33,139 nucleotides of DNA from JAAYYM01 sp035271065 (GTDB taxonomy: Bacteria; Bacillota; Clostridia; Lachnospirales; Lachnospiraceae). Positions 1 through 7,851 of the stretch are shown piece after piece. The notes under the pieces were generated by a model. The model searched no databases. It was not told the DNA's origin and saw only the letters and a list, made by a program, of their open reading frames with translations. The translations under genes were made by a program, and so were the position numbers. How positions within the stretch are numbered: position 1 is the stretch's first letter; each line of letters begins with the position of its first letter. The stretch spans positions 1-33,139 of the forward strand of contig DATESB010000110.1 of NCBI GenBank assembly GCA_035271065.1, read 5' to 3'.

Positions 1-79
1 CGCTAAGACATATGCCTATAACCGATTTCCTCATTCAGCATGGCTGAATCTAAATTTCAAAAACTTTTTCTATACTATT

Positions 80-108
80 ATTATAGCATTTTACGTGGGT
101 TTTGGCAA
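80..108 (-). promoter_or_regulatory. Candidate sigma-A promoter reading out of the window's left edge
   Basis: On the minus strand TTGCCA (103-108) is followed by a 17-base spacer and TATAAT (80-85), with a TGC directly before the -10 box (extended -10). It points toward position 1, so its gene would lie outside the window. The terminator at 124-156 lies just upstream and would insulate it from the broken repressor gene. Boxes are read directly; activity is inferred. Confidence 0.55.
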
Positions 109-123
109 ACATGTGCCTAAAGT

Positions 124-156
124 TAAAAATATCCACGAAAAGACTGATTCGTGGAT
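124..156 (-). terminator. Intrinsic terminator of the XRE pseudogene
   Basis: The inverted repeat ATCCACGAA (131-139) and TTCGTGGAT (148-156) forms a 9-bp stem with an 8-base loop. On the minus strand it is followed by ATTTTTA. It lies about 80 bases past the stop of the minus-strand repressor gene and fits as its terminator. The plus-strand side has only a weak T-poor tail, so the minus direction is favoured. Confidence 0.7.
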
Positions 157-236
157 TAAAATAGTGATTAAAATGTAATTTAATATGTATATATCATAAC
201 ATAGTATATAGATTATTTCAACGTCTATTTTTGACA

Positions 237-430
237 TTATTTTTCGAGCAAGTCATCAATTGCACAACCCAAAGCTTCTGCAATCTTTTTTAGTGTCTCG
301 CCACTTGCTTTGTTGATATCTCGTGACCATTGCTCATATGCTTGTATGGTTTTTACCGGGATTTTGGTCTTATATGCCAGTTGTCCTTGTGTTAAGTTTC
401 TTCCTTCCTGATACGCTGCAGATTGCTCAT
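237..430 (-). pseudogene. XRE-family helix-turn-helix repressor, one-base frameshift
   Basis: The minus strand encodes a small Cro/C1-type DNA-binding protein in two frames. From ATG (428-430) it reads MSNLQRIRKEE and then hits a stop. One base away the frame continues NLTQGQLAYKTKIPVKT and on to GCAIDDLLEK and TAA at 237-239. The total of 194 bases is exactly one short of a 64-residue protein, so a single-base deletion in the A-rich stretch around the tenth codon explains it. An AAAGGA ribosome site sits 10 bases before the ATG. The product would be a 64-residue helix-turn-helix protein of the kind found alone in mobile elements. The longer downstream frame has no ATG start. A sequencing error is the alternative to real decay. 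Confidence 0.85.
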
Positions 431-468
431 TTTCGTTATGTCCTTTGTAGTGTGTAAATAAAGGAAAG

Positions 469-484
469 TCCTACTGTAGTGGGA
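469..484. promoter_or_regulatory. Imperfect palindrome upstream of the XRE gene
   Basis: TCCTACTGTAGTGGGA is an imperfect dyad (12 of 16 positions symmetric) about 40 bases before the start of the repressor pseudogene. Small XRE proteins often repress their own promoter at such sites, so this may have been its operator. No clean -35/-10 pair could be assigned around it, so the role is a guess. Confidence 0.25.
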
Positions 485-572
485 TAATTCTTGTAAGAAG
501 ACAAAAATAAAAATTTATTTATTTTTAGTCCTATCTTATAATTAAATCAGAACATACGGTTGTGCTCGAAAC

Positions 573-615
573 ATAAAAACAGCACCAGAGAAGTTTGGCG
601 ACCATCTGATGCTGT
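573..615 (-). terminator. Orphan minus-strand intrinsic terminator
   Basis: ACAGCACCAGA (579-589) and TCTGATGCTGT (605-615) form an 11-bp stem with one G-U pair. On the minus strand the stem is followed directly by TTTTTATG, the shape of a rho-independent terminator. No minus-strand gene feeds it: the next sequence to the right is the plus-strand glycine-rich fragment. A second small hairpin, GATGC/GCATC, lies just right of it near 618-632. It is probably left over from a gene removed when the flanking mobile DNA rearranged. Confidence 0.6.
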
Positions 616-656
616 CCGATGCACTTGGCATCTGCTATCTTTACTAACTATCTTTA

Positions 657-1043
657 TTGTATAGGTATACTATTCTTTCGTCAATGGTTATTTTGACAAA
701 TGCAGGTATTTCGTTTGGTGCTGCCGCCGGTACGTTTGGTGGGGCATCAGGTATGGTAATTGGAGGTATGGTTGGTAATAGTATAGGAGGCGCATTAGGA
801 AATGGTGCAGGCACAGTAATCAATGACGGTCCATCTACAGTGTCACATGTGGCAGGGGGTGTATCAAGAGGTGTGGCAAAAGCAGGTGGATATGTAAAAG
901 GTGCATATGATGCCGGCGGAGCTAATGGTGTTCTTTCTGCTACAATAGGACAACCTGTTGAAAAAAGAGTTAATAGAATTCTTGATAGTGTTGATGGGAC
1001 TTTAAGGAGTGTTGAGGATGCAAACAGAGAAGGGTATGATTAG
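657..1043 (+). CDS. Glycine-rich hydrophobic protein or C-terminal gene fragment, unknown function
   Basis: The open frame of 128 codons starts at TTG just after an in-frame TAA; an internal ATG (MVIL) is another possible start. No good ribosome site is visible before either. Residues about 10-60 are glycine/alanine-rich with repeated small-residue spacing (for example GGASGMVIGGMVGNSIGG), like a glycine zipper that packs in membranes. A second glycine-rich stretch near residues 65-90 leads to a charged helical tail (PVEKRVNRILDSVDG). I do not recognise the family. The missing start signals and the truncated transposase 8 bases downstream suggest the 3' end of a larger gene cut by a rearrangement. 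A small membrane-active peptide precursor is possible but unsupported. Confidence 0.4.
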   Translation: MYRYTILSSMVILTNAGISFGAAAGTFGGASGMVIGGMVGNSIGGALGNGAGTVINDGPSTVSHVAGGVSRGVAKAGGYVKGAYDAGGANGVLSATIGQPVEKRVNRILDSVDGTLRSVEDANREGYD

Positions 1044-1051
1044 GTGAACGA

Positions 1052-1825
1052 TTGCCGGTCAGCGAATCTACCTTATATCGACTCATCAATAGTGGAATAC
1101 TGGAATGCAGAAATATTGATTTGCACGAAAAAGTGAAGCGTAAACCAAGGAAATCCCAAAGACATTCTAAAGACGCATATGCTATTCTTACAGCTGCAAA
1201 AATAGGACATTTATACAGCGATTATCTGTCCTATATCAAGGATAATGATGCACTGGTTGTACAAATGGATTGTGTTGAAGGCATTAAAACAGATTTCGCT
1301 GTTTTGTTAACACTTCACTACCCATCCGTACATATGCAACTTGCATTCATTATGGACGAGCAGACATCAGAGTGTGTTGTTGGAATGTTAGATAGAATTG
1401 AAAACGCATTAGGCGATGAATTATTCAAAGAAATGTTTCCAGTTATACTTACAGACAACGGGCATAAGTTTGCTGATATTGCAGGTATGGAACGTTCTAT
1501 TTATGGTGGTCAACGGACAAAAGTATTCTTTTGTGAACCCAACCGGTCTGACGAAAAGGGAGCCTGTGAGAATAATCACAAGTTGATACGAAATATTCTG
1601 CCAAAAGGTCAATCCCTAGAACCTTATTCACAGATGGATATAAACAATGTCATAAACCATGTAAATAGTTATTGTCGCAAATCTATAGGTGGTCTGTGTC
1701 CTTATGATTTGGCATTCAACGCATTCCCGGAAGATTTCTTCATTCTCCTTGGGCTTGAAAAGATACCAAGTGCAGATGTGGTTATCTCACCATCTCTACT
1801 GAAACAGTTCCGTTCGTCAAGTTAA
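1052..1825 (+). pseudogene. IS30-family transposase, 5'-truncated
   Basis: This is the catalytic portion of an IS30-type DDE transposase. The frame opens at about 1040 and has only a TTG (1052) as a nominal start. It begins inside the linker (SESTLYRLINSG), so the N-terminal helix-turn-helix region, roughly a hundred or more residues in the family, is missing. The catalytic triad is visible: D in QMDCVEG, D in LTDNGHKF, E in DEKGACENNH. The C-terminal end looks complete, finishing in FRSSS and a stop. Without the DNA-binding domain it should be inactive. The junction with the upstream glycine-rich frame at about 1040-1052 marks the breakpoint. Repeats just after the stop probably belong to the right end of the element. 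Confidence 0.87.
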
Positions 1826-1891
1826 ATGCAAAGCAAACCAAATACTTTGCATTTACTTTGACAAGAGTACATTTTGCATTTACTCTGACAA
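1824..1891. repeat. Repeats at the 3' end of the IS30 remnant
   Basis: A perfect 10-bp inverted repeat, AAATGCAAAG (1824-1833) and CTTTGCATTT (1845-1854), overlaps the transposase stop codon. The right arm begins a 19-base motif TTTGCATTTACTTTGACAA (1846-1864), repeated with one change at 1873-1891, a 27-base period. A third diverged copy starts at 2039, beyond the terminator. Repeated motifs at an IS end are typical transposase-binding sites, so I read this as the right end of the element. The exact boundary and target duplication cannot be placed because the left end is gone. Confidence 0.55.
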
Positions 1892-1971
1892 ATGCATAAA
1901 ACAGTCGAAACCGCATTGCAAAGAAATCCCAAAGTTCTTAGAATTATGGACTTTCAAGATTTGCAAACAAT

Positions 1972-2018
1972 AAAAATGAGGCAGGAAAAGACTTAAAAAA
2001 GCCCCTTCTTCCTGCCTC
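1972..2018 (-). terminator. Intrinsic terminator of the exporter operon
   Basis: GAGGCAGGAA (1978-1987) and TTCCTGCCTC (2009-2018) form a perfect 10-bp stem. On the minus strand it is followed by ATTTTTATT. It lies about 50 bases after the stop of the FtsX-type permease, so it ends the three-gene exporter transcript. The inner part of the loop can extend the stem with several more pairs. A second A/T-rich hairpin (arms near 2023-2032 and 2039-2049) precedes it on the transcript. Confidence 0.85.
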
Positions 2019-2068
2019 AAAGTTAATGCAAACTATTTTTTGCATTTAATCTGCAAATCTTGCCAATA

Positions 2069-4366
2069 TTATTCAACACCTTTTAGTGCATCCACCATAT
2101 CAATGGTTTTTACCTTGCCGGACAAGATAAAGTTTACACTGATTGAGACAATAAAGGTGCCTCCGATTGCATACAAATAGGACAACATGGCAGGTTTTGC
2201 AACCAAATCCATGGAATCCGAAATCGTTGAACAGATACCAATCAAAAGTGCATAACCCAATGCCAATCCGATTACAATACCGACAGAAGTAATCCAAATG
2301 TTTTGCTTTTGCAGAATTCCACGAATGCTCTTTGATTTGAAACCAAGTACCTTAAGTGTTGCAATCTCTCTTGTTTTCTCCACAAAAGACAGCACACCCA
2401 GATTGTAGAGTACGACCACACCAAGGATGACCGCACCGGAAACCATAATTCCAATCATCAGTATCATCATTTCCATTGTTTCCGCAAATCCGGCCTTCAT
2501 TTCCACAATATTCATGACCGTCTGCACCTCTTCATCATCTGACAGATTTTCCGGAGCACTCTTATTGCATAACACTGCCGTTGGAGCAAAGGTATGCTCC
2601 ATATGTTCAAATGTTTCGCGCGTCATGGCAATTCCTTGGCTGGTCGGATCTCTGTATATTTGTGACACTCGTGTCGTTTCCCATTCGTCCTCACCCATGA
2701 TATGCCACTTAATGTAATCTCCCGGTTCTACCTGCAGACTCTGCGCCATTTTGTAGGTCAGTGCCACACCGCCTTCCTGCAATGTAATATGTTCTAATTT
2801 ACGACCTTGATAATGCAGATAATTACCTGTATCCACAACCGTTAGCATCCCTGTCTTTCTGACAGTATCCGTCACAAATTCCACAGACGCTTCCTGCACC
2901 AATTGCCCACTGTATTCCTTGCTGTAATCAAGTGCATCTAAATAATCCGCCGTATCACTTAAGACAATCTTGGTATTTGCCGTCATCAACTCCCCATACA
3001 TCCAGTTAATCATATCCGTCATGGCATCGTTGCAGCCAAACGCACTTAACATCAACATCGTACAGCCTGCAACACCTGCAACTCCCATGAAGGAACGGGC
3101 TTTATTGCGCAGCACATCTCTGAAATTCCACTGTGTTGAAAAGGATAGTGTCAACCATAATTTACTCTTTTCAAGTCTGCTGTGTTTCTCTTTCTTTGGT
3201 GCAGCAGGTCTCAATGTAACCGCGGGCGGATCACGCAGTTCCTTGCGACACGCCATATAACTTACAAATGTCGAAACCGACACCGACAAAATAATTGCAA
3301 CATAAGAGTTCAGTGAAAGTTCGGCCTGTAAAGTCGGTGTAATATAGGCACCATTAAATTGGTCGAAAATAACTTGCGGAATAACCAAATAACCAATATA
3401 TGCCCCCATGATACTACCAATAAGACTAATCCAGAAACCGTAAGAAACATAATGCTTTGTAATGACCTTTTTAGAAAATCCAAGTGCTTTCAGTGTCCCG
3501 ATTTGTGTTCTCTGATTAGCAGTCAGCCTTGTCATGGTTGTAATAATACCAAGTACGGCAATCAATAGGAAAACTGCTGAGAACATCACTCCCATCGCCT
3601 TATGCTGCTTAATCTCTGAATCAAACATTGCATAGCTCGCATTTTGATCTCTGTCGGCAATAATTACATTTTCACGATCCAATACCGCTTCAATCTGCTG
3701 CTTCAGTAGTAACTGCGAGGCATCATCATATGTATCAACATCAATTAACATCTGATTATAGACAATTCCCTCTTTAGACGGAAACAGGTCATCCGGCATA
3801 AATGCAAAACCATAATTACTGTAATTCGGCATAATGGTCTCTTCTTCTGATAGGTAATAAACATATTCCGGTGACCTCACCAAGCCCTTGATGATACCGG
3901 TCAGTTCCATACCCTGCACTTTGATTGTCATCGGGTCTCCGACGTTCAGGTCATGAGCCTTTGCAAAAAAGTACTCCAGCCAAATTCCTTCCGTATCATC
4001 ACCGAATGACTCACCTTCCAAGATGTCCACCTGAGACATTGCATTGCTCTCTGAAAATAAAAGCTGCATCCAATATTTATCACTTCCAAGTTCTGCATCG
4101 CCTGTCAGTAACAGCCTTCTTTCCGCATGTTCTACACCGGATAGCTTCTCCACCTGTTTCTCTTCTTCTACAGAAAAACCATTACCCAGCACCCAGAAAT
4201 CTGCCAGATTTGTCTTCTCATAATATCGTTCTATCACCTGTCTGGCACCATTACTTTCCGCATCCAGACTGACAAAGATAAACATACCCAGAAATGCCAT
4301 CAAGAAAATGGATACAAACTGTGTTTTATTTTGTATTAAATCTCTCCATAATTTACGAAAAAGCAT
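2069..4366 (-). CDS. ABC transporter permease, duplicated FtsX domains (MacB-type exporter)
   Basis: This 765-residue membrane protein is the permease of a three-part exporter. One transmembrane helix lies near residues 17-35, followed by a large extracellular domain. Helices follow near 258-280, 312-332, 352-374, 424-443, 635-665, 690-715 and 730-750, giving two FtsX-type halves each with an extracytoplasmic domain. The motifs TQIGTLKALGFSKK and TREIATLKVLGFKSK mark the ATPase-contacting loop of each half. Proteins of this type move lipids, peptides or drugs by mechanotransmission rather than by a classical channel. The start codon overlaps the ATPase stop by one base (TAATG), indicating coupled translation. 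The substrate cannot be told from sequence. The riboswitch-controlled promoter at 6764-6792 drives the operon. Confidence 0.9.
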   Translation of the reverse strand: MLFRKLWRDLIQNKTQFVSIFLMAFLGMFIFVSLDAESNGARQVIERYYEKTNLADFWVLGNGFSVEEEKQVEKLSGVEHAERRLLLTGDAELGSDKYWMQLLFSESNAMSQVDILEGESFGDDTEGIWLEYFFAKAHDLNVGDPMTIKVQGMELTGIIKGLVRSPEYVYYLSEEETIMPNYSNYGFAFMPDDLFPSKEGIVYNQMLIDVDTYDDASQLLLKQQIEAVLDRENVIIADRDQNASYAMFDSEIKQHKAMGVMFSAVFLLIAVLGIITTMTRLTANQRTQIGTLKALGFSKKVITKHYVSYGFWISLIGSIMGAYIGYLVIPQVIFDQFNGAYITPTLQAELSLNSYVAIILSVSVSTFVSYMACRKELRDPPAVTLRPAAPKKEKHSRLEKSKLWLTLSFSTQWNFRDVLRNKARSFMGVAGVAGCTMLMLSAFGCNDAMTDMINWMYGELMTANTKIVLSDTADYLDALDYSKEYSGQLVQEASVEFVTDTVRKTGMLTVVDTGNYLHYQGRKLEHITLQEGGVALTYKMAQSLQVEPGDYIKWHIMGEDEWETTRVSQIYRDPTSQGIAMTRETFEHMEHTFAPTAVLCNKSAPENLSDDEEVQTVMNIVEMKAGFAETMEMMILMIGIMVSGAVILGVVVLYNLGVLSFVEKTREIATLKVLGFKSKSIRGILQKQNIWITSVGIVIGLALGYALLIGICSTISDSMDLVAKPAMLSYLYAIGGTFIVSISVNFILSGKVKTIDMVDALKGVE

Positions 4367-5115
4367 TACCAGCTCACCTCATTTGCACTGATTGGATTGG
4401 GGTTTTCAGTTATGGAACTAATGCTGCCGTTTCTGACGCGAATGACTCTGTCGGCAATGTCGGCAAAGGAACTGTTATGTGTAACCATAATGACAGTACG
4501 CCCCTTTTCTTTGCTCATCTTCTGCAACAAATCCAGCACTTCACGACCTGTCTCTGTATCCAGAGCACCTGTCGGCTCATCACATAAAAGTATCTTCGGA
4601 TTTTTGGCAAGGGCTCTTGCAATAGATGTTCGCTGTTGCTCACCACCTGACAACTGTGACGGAAACTGGTGCATATGGTCACCAAGACCAACCGACTCTA
4701 ATGCGCCCTTCGGATCAAATGAAGTTTCCTCATCGGACACTTCCGATTTCTTTTTGAACTTATGTGATGTACTCTCCAAATCCTTCATCAACGCAACATT
4801 TTCATAGGCTGTCAAAGTTGGAATTAAATTATAAAACTGAAATACAACCCCAACATTCTTTGCCCTGTAATCTGTCAACTGATTATCCGTAAAAGTTGTC
4901 AAATCCTTGTCGTCGAACAGTATCTCACCCGATGATGCTGAATCCATTCCGCCAAGCAAATTAAGCAATGTACTTTTACCTGCACCGGACGGTCCTAAGA
5001 CAACCACCATTTCTCCTCCGTTAATGGTGAGGTTGACATCTTTCAGCGCATAAAAAACGCGCTCGCCTCTTTTATATTCTTTTGATACATTTTTAAACTC
5101 TATTAATGGTTTCAT
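4366..5115 (-). CDS. ABC transporter ATP-binding protein, LolD/MacB type
   Basis: This 249-residue ATPase powers the adjoining FtsX-type permease. Walker A is GPSGAGKS (41-48), the Q-loop is VFQFYN (about 91-96), the signature LSGGEQ (155-160), Walker B ILLCDE (175-180) and the switch histidine is in VTHN (about 213). All catalytic elements are intact. An unusual charged stretch of roughly 20 residues (about 113-134, rich in K, E and S) lies between the Q-loop region and the signature, where relatives usually have a short helix. The gene begins 24 bases after the adaptor stop and ends in a one-base overlap with the permease. It belongs to the same riboswitch-led operon. Confidence 0.93.
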   Translation of the reverse strand: MKPLIEFKNVSKEYKRGERVFYALKDVNLTINGGEMVVVLGPSGAGKSTLLNLLGGMDSASSGEILFDDKDLTTFTDNQLTDYRAKNVGVVFQFYNLIPTLTAYENVALMKDLESTSHKFKKKSEVSDEETSFDPKGALESVGLGDHMHQFPSQLSGGEQQRTSIARALAKNPKILLCDEPTGALDTETGREVLDLLQKMSKEKGRTVIMVTHNSSFADIADRVIRVRNGSISSITENPNPISANEVSW

Positions 5116-5139
5116 CCAATCTCCCTCAACTACATTGCA

Positions 5140-6582
5140 TTATTTTGCTTCTGCCTTTTTCCCAACTGCATCATCCGTTATTGCATCTGTAATAACAACT
5201 TCTCCTTCTGAAATGCCGTCTGACACCTCTATGAAAGAGGTACCGGAAATCCCGACTGTTATATATCTCTTTTCAACGACTCCTTCAGAAATGAGATAGC
5301 AATAATCTCCGCCATCATCGGTATAATATGCCTCAATCGGAATGACAAGTGCATCCGCCTTTTCCTCGGTGTGAATGTCTACATCCGCTTCAATCCCCAA
5401 CACTATTTTGTCATCCGGTTCGTCTATTTTTACTTCTGCTGTCACCTTTGCTTTGTCTGAAGCATCTTTTTGTGCCAATTTCTTGATTTCTGTTACAGTA
5501 CCCGGATAAGTCATTCCTGCAATCACAATATCCGCTTTCTGACCGACTGCAATCTTTCCGATATCATACTTTGACAGTTCCACATCCACCTTCAATTCTT
5601 CCGTACTCTCTATCGTAAATAATGGTGCACCCTTTGTAACCACAGCACCTGCATCAGCACTCACTGCCGTCACCACACCTGCATACTCCGTATACACACC
5701 GGCATTTGCCACTTCCAGATTATCCTGTGCTGTCTGAAGGGAAAGTAAGGACAATTCATGCGTTTTTTCCAATTGTGTCTTGCGGTCCTCATTCAATATC
5801 TGATTTTCCGCTGTTGCTGCATCGGTTACTGCTTGCGTCCAATTGCGTGAGATGTCTTCCATTAAGTTCTTATCATATGTAATATGTGCATTTTCATCCG
5901 GTGTCATATCTCCGTCGGGAAGTGTTACCAGATCTTTTTGAAGATTTGCAACATCCACATTCAAATCAGCAACCTCTTTCGCTAAATCTTTATATTCCTG
6001 TGAGGTCGGATCGGAAATACGTGCCAGTTCAGCCGATTTTTCTGCAGCCTGTTTACTCTTGTCAGATATCGACTTCTGAATACCGTCCGCCTGACATTTT
6101 AACTGGTAATTCTCTGTATACTGTTCCTGTGAAACTGCATTTGCATCGGCACGGCTCAATGCATATAGAAGCATGTAGGTCTGTTCATCTGCACTTGCCT
6201 TAGCATATTTGGAAGCGTTCTTATTACTTTCCGCAAGCAGCGCATTTACATTGCTCTCACTCGCCTCAGCTGTAAGCAACGCCTCATCTCGTATTTTCTC
6301 CAAATCCGCCGTATCATAGAACACAACACCGGTTCCCTTTTCCACACTATCGCCGATTTCAAGATCCATAACCGCAATCGGTGCTGTAACATCAGCATAA
6401 TACACTGTTTCTTCCCCACCGCGTACCGTACCGGTCACATCCAGTGTTTCTGCAAGTGAACCATAAGTAGCCTGACCTGTTAAATAGGTCTTTGGCTTTC
6501 CGGCAAATCCCACATAAATTCCTGCACATACCAGAATTGCCGCAACAACGGCTCCCACTCTTACAATGTTTTTCTTTTCCAT
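5140..6582 (-). CDS. HlyD/MacA-like membrane fusion (adaptor) protein of the exporter
   Basis: This 480-residue protein has an N-terminal membrane anchor (about residues 8-27) and otherwise lies outside the cell. A first half of a lipoyl-like barrel (about 40-105) is followed by a long helical hairpin rich in A, E, K and Q (about 110-285). The second lipoyl half (VYTEYAGVVTAVSADAGAVV) and beta-barrel domains complete the HlyD/RND-adaptor fold. In Gram-positive cells such adaptors assemble with MacB-like ATPase-permease pairs. It is the first gene of the operon. GAGGAGGAAG sits just before the ATG. The leader between promoter and start is about 175 bases and holds the predicted riboswitch and terminator, so this gene is the direct regulatory target. 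Confidence 0.9.
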   Translation of the reverse strand: MEKKNIVRVGAVVAAILVCAGIYVGFAGKPKTYLTGQATYGSLAETLDVTGTVRGGEETVYYADVTAPIAVMDLEIGDSVEKGTGVVFYDTADLEKIRDEALLTAEASESNVNALLAESNKNASKYAKASADEQTYMLLYALSRADANAVSQEQYTENYQLKCQADGIQKSISDKSKQAAEKSAELARISDPTSQEYKDLAKEVADLNVDVANLQKDLVTLPDGDMTPDENAHITYDKNLMEDISRNWTQAVTDAATAENQILNEDRKTQLEKTHELSLLSLQTAQDNLEVANAGVYTEYAGVVTAVSADAGAVVTKGAPLFTIESTEELKVDVELSKYDIGKIAVGQKADIVIAGMTYPGTVTEIKKLAQKDASDKAKVTAEVKIDEPDDKIVLGIEADVDIHTEEKADALVIPIEAYYTDDGGDYCYLISEGVVEKRYITVGISGTSFIEVSDGISEGEVVITDAITDDAVGKKAEAK

Positions 6583-6628
6583 GACTTCTTCCTCCTCAAA
6601 ATAGTGGTCAATTATCTCCCGTGTATAT

Positions 6629-6672
6629 AAAAAAAGAGACCTACGTATGATATAACATCATACATAAGTCTC
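6629..6672 (-). terminator. Intrinsic terminator in the exporter leader (riboswitch expression platform)
   Basis: On the minus strand GAGACTTATGTATGAT and ATCATACGTAGGTCTC form a long stem with a 5-base loop, with one or two mismatches, followed by seven T residues (629-635 side). It sits between the strong promoter and the adaptor gene, so it must be bypassed for expression. Its 5' arm includes CTTAT (6664-6668), the same bases that would close the aptamer's first helix. The two structures are therefore mutually exclusive. Confidence 0.85.
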
Positions 6673-6752
6673 GTTATTTACTGTAAGCCAGGTCTTAAGA
6701 CCAAGATGTTGACTCACAACGTATCAACTTCATACGCTAACTACTCCCTTAT
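6664..6752 (-). promoter_or_regulatory. yybP-ykoY-like (manganese) riboswitch aptamer
   Basis: The leader RNA matches the yybP-ykoY layout from memory of the family. Helix P1 pairs AUAAG (6748-6752) with CUUAU (6664-6668). The 5' loop reads GGGAGUAG. A hairpin with CGUAU/AUACG follows (6720-6736). A second arm pairs GUGAG (6713-6717) with CUUAC (6683-6687), with an internal loop UCAACAUC opposite UGG and a closed tip GGUCUUAAGACC (6691-6702). The 3' closing strand CGAGACUUAU resembles the family's GCAAGACCUU. Known members sense Mn2+ and turn genes on by antitermination. Here aptamer P1 and the terminator share bases, predicting the same ON logic. No covariance search was possible. Confidence 0.78.
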
Positions 6753-6763
6753 CTATTGTGTAA

Positions 6764-6792
6764 ATATTAACAAACTATCTTCTCTTTGTCAA
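6764..6792 (-). promoter_or_regulatory. Strong sigma-A promoter of the exporter operon
   Basis: The minus strand has a consensus -35 TTGACA (6787-6792), a 17-base spacer and TAATAT (6764-6769), with a TGT just before the -10 box (extended -10). Transcription should begin near 6757, about five bases before the aptamer's first helix. A tandem 10-base duplication (two copies of ATGGATAGCA on the minus strand, 6808-6827) lies just upstream. Such a strong promoter implies that control is exerted mainly at the leader. Confidence 0.92.
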
Positions 6793-6833
6793 ACACTTTT
6801 TTTATTTGCTATCCATTGCTATCCATTGTGCAT

Positions 6834-7835
6834 TTATTCATCCGGAAAGTCCAGTCCTTCATCCATAAGCTGTAGCATAATATCCACTAACATCCCGTCA
6901 AACTGTGTATATCTGCCCTTATGTAATTCCTCACGTACAACATCCTCCGGCAGACGTTTACGGTATGCTCTGTCAGAAGTCATAGCATCAAATGCATCTG
7001 CAATTCCGACAATTCTTGCATACATCGGAATATCTTCACCCGCAAGACCTCCCATATATCCTTTACCGTCATAGCGTTCATGATGATAGAGTGCTCCACC
7101 TGCCACATTGTGAATGACTGTAATATCCTTTAGAATGTCTCCGCCCTTTGTTGTATGAGTTTTCATAATAGCAAACTCTTCTTCTGTCAATCTTCCGGGC
7201 TTATTCAATATATCATCCGGAATACCAATCTTACCGATGTCGTGAAGCAGTGCAAGGTTATACAGATTCGCCACCTCTTCATCACTCCATCCAAGGCGTT
7301 TCGCTATCTCACGTGAATACTTTGCCACACGCATGGAATGTTTTCTTGTATAGACATCCTTTGCATCAACTGTATTTGCAATTGCCATAATTGCCTGCAG
7401 GCTGATTGCTTCCACTTCTTTGGTTTTCTTTAATACCATACTCTCCAAATGATTTCTGTATTCGGATAATTCAATTTGTGTTGCAATTCTGGCAAGTGTA
7501 ATTTCAGGAACAAAGGGTTTTGTAATGAAATCAACCGCTCCAAGCTGAAAGCCCTTTAATTCATTTTCCTTATCTGAATGTGCCGTCAGGAAAATAACCG
7601 GAACTCCTGCTGTCTTTGGATTCGACTTGATTTTTTGAATGGTCTCATGTCCGTCCATCTCCGGCATTTCCACATCCAACAAAATTAAATCCGGGATAAT
7701 TTTCTCCAACAGTTCAAGTGCCTTTGCACCTGATTTAGCAGGAATCACCTTATAGGTATCTCCCAATACTTCAGCCGCATAGGTTAGATTTATTACCGTA
7801 TCGTCTACAATCAGTATTACTTTTCTTCCTTCCAC
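6834..7835 (-). CDS. Response regulator with HD-GYP-type phosphodiesterase domain
   Basis: The protein (333 residues) has a receiver domain (1-120: acidic pair DD at 11-12, phosphoacceptor D54 in LILLDVEMPEMDG, K106) and a C-terminal HD-GYP domain. The HD pair is in LLHDIGK (about 198-199). The HHERYDGKGYM stretch (about 251-261) departs from the usual HHExxDGxGYP by ending in M. HD-GYP proteins hydrolyse cyclic di-GMP or related dinucleotides. I place the start at GTG 7833-7835 because GGAGG lies 8 bases before it; the longer frame would overlap the previous gene and lacks a ribosome site. It is the last gene of the cassette and the likely output of the hybrid kinase encoded two genes upstream. 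Confidence 0.9.
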   Translation of the reverse strand: MEGRKVILIVDDTVINLTYAAEVLGDTYKVIPAKSGAKALELLEKIIPDLILLDVEMPEMDGHETIQKIKSNPKTAGVPVIFLTAHSDKENELKGFQLGAVDFITKPFVPEITLARIATQIELSEYRNHLESMVLKKTKEVEAISLQAIMAIANTVDAKDVYTRKHSMRVAKYSREIAKRLGWSDEEVANLYNLALLHDIGKIGIPDDILNKPGRLTEEEFAIMKTHTTKGGDILKDITVIHNVAGGALYHHERYDGKGYMGGLAGEDIPMYARIVGIADAFDAMTSDRAYRKRLPEDVVREELHKGRYTQFDGMLVDIMLQLMDEGLDFPDE

Positions 7836-7851
7836 TGCCTCATCCTCCGTA

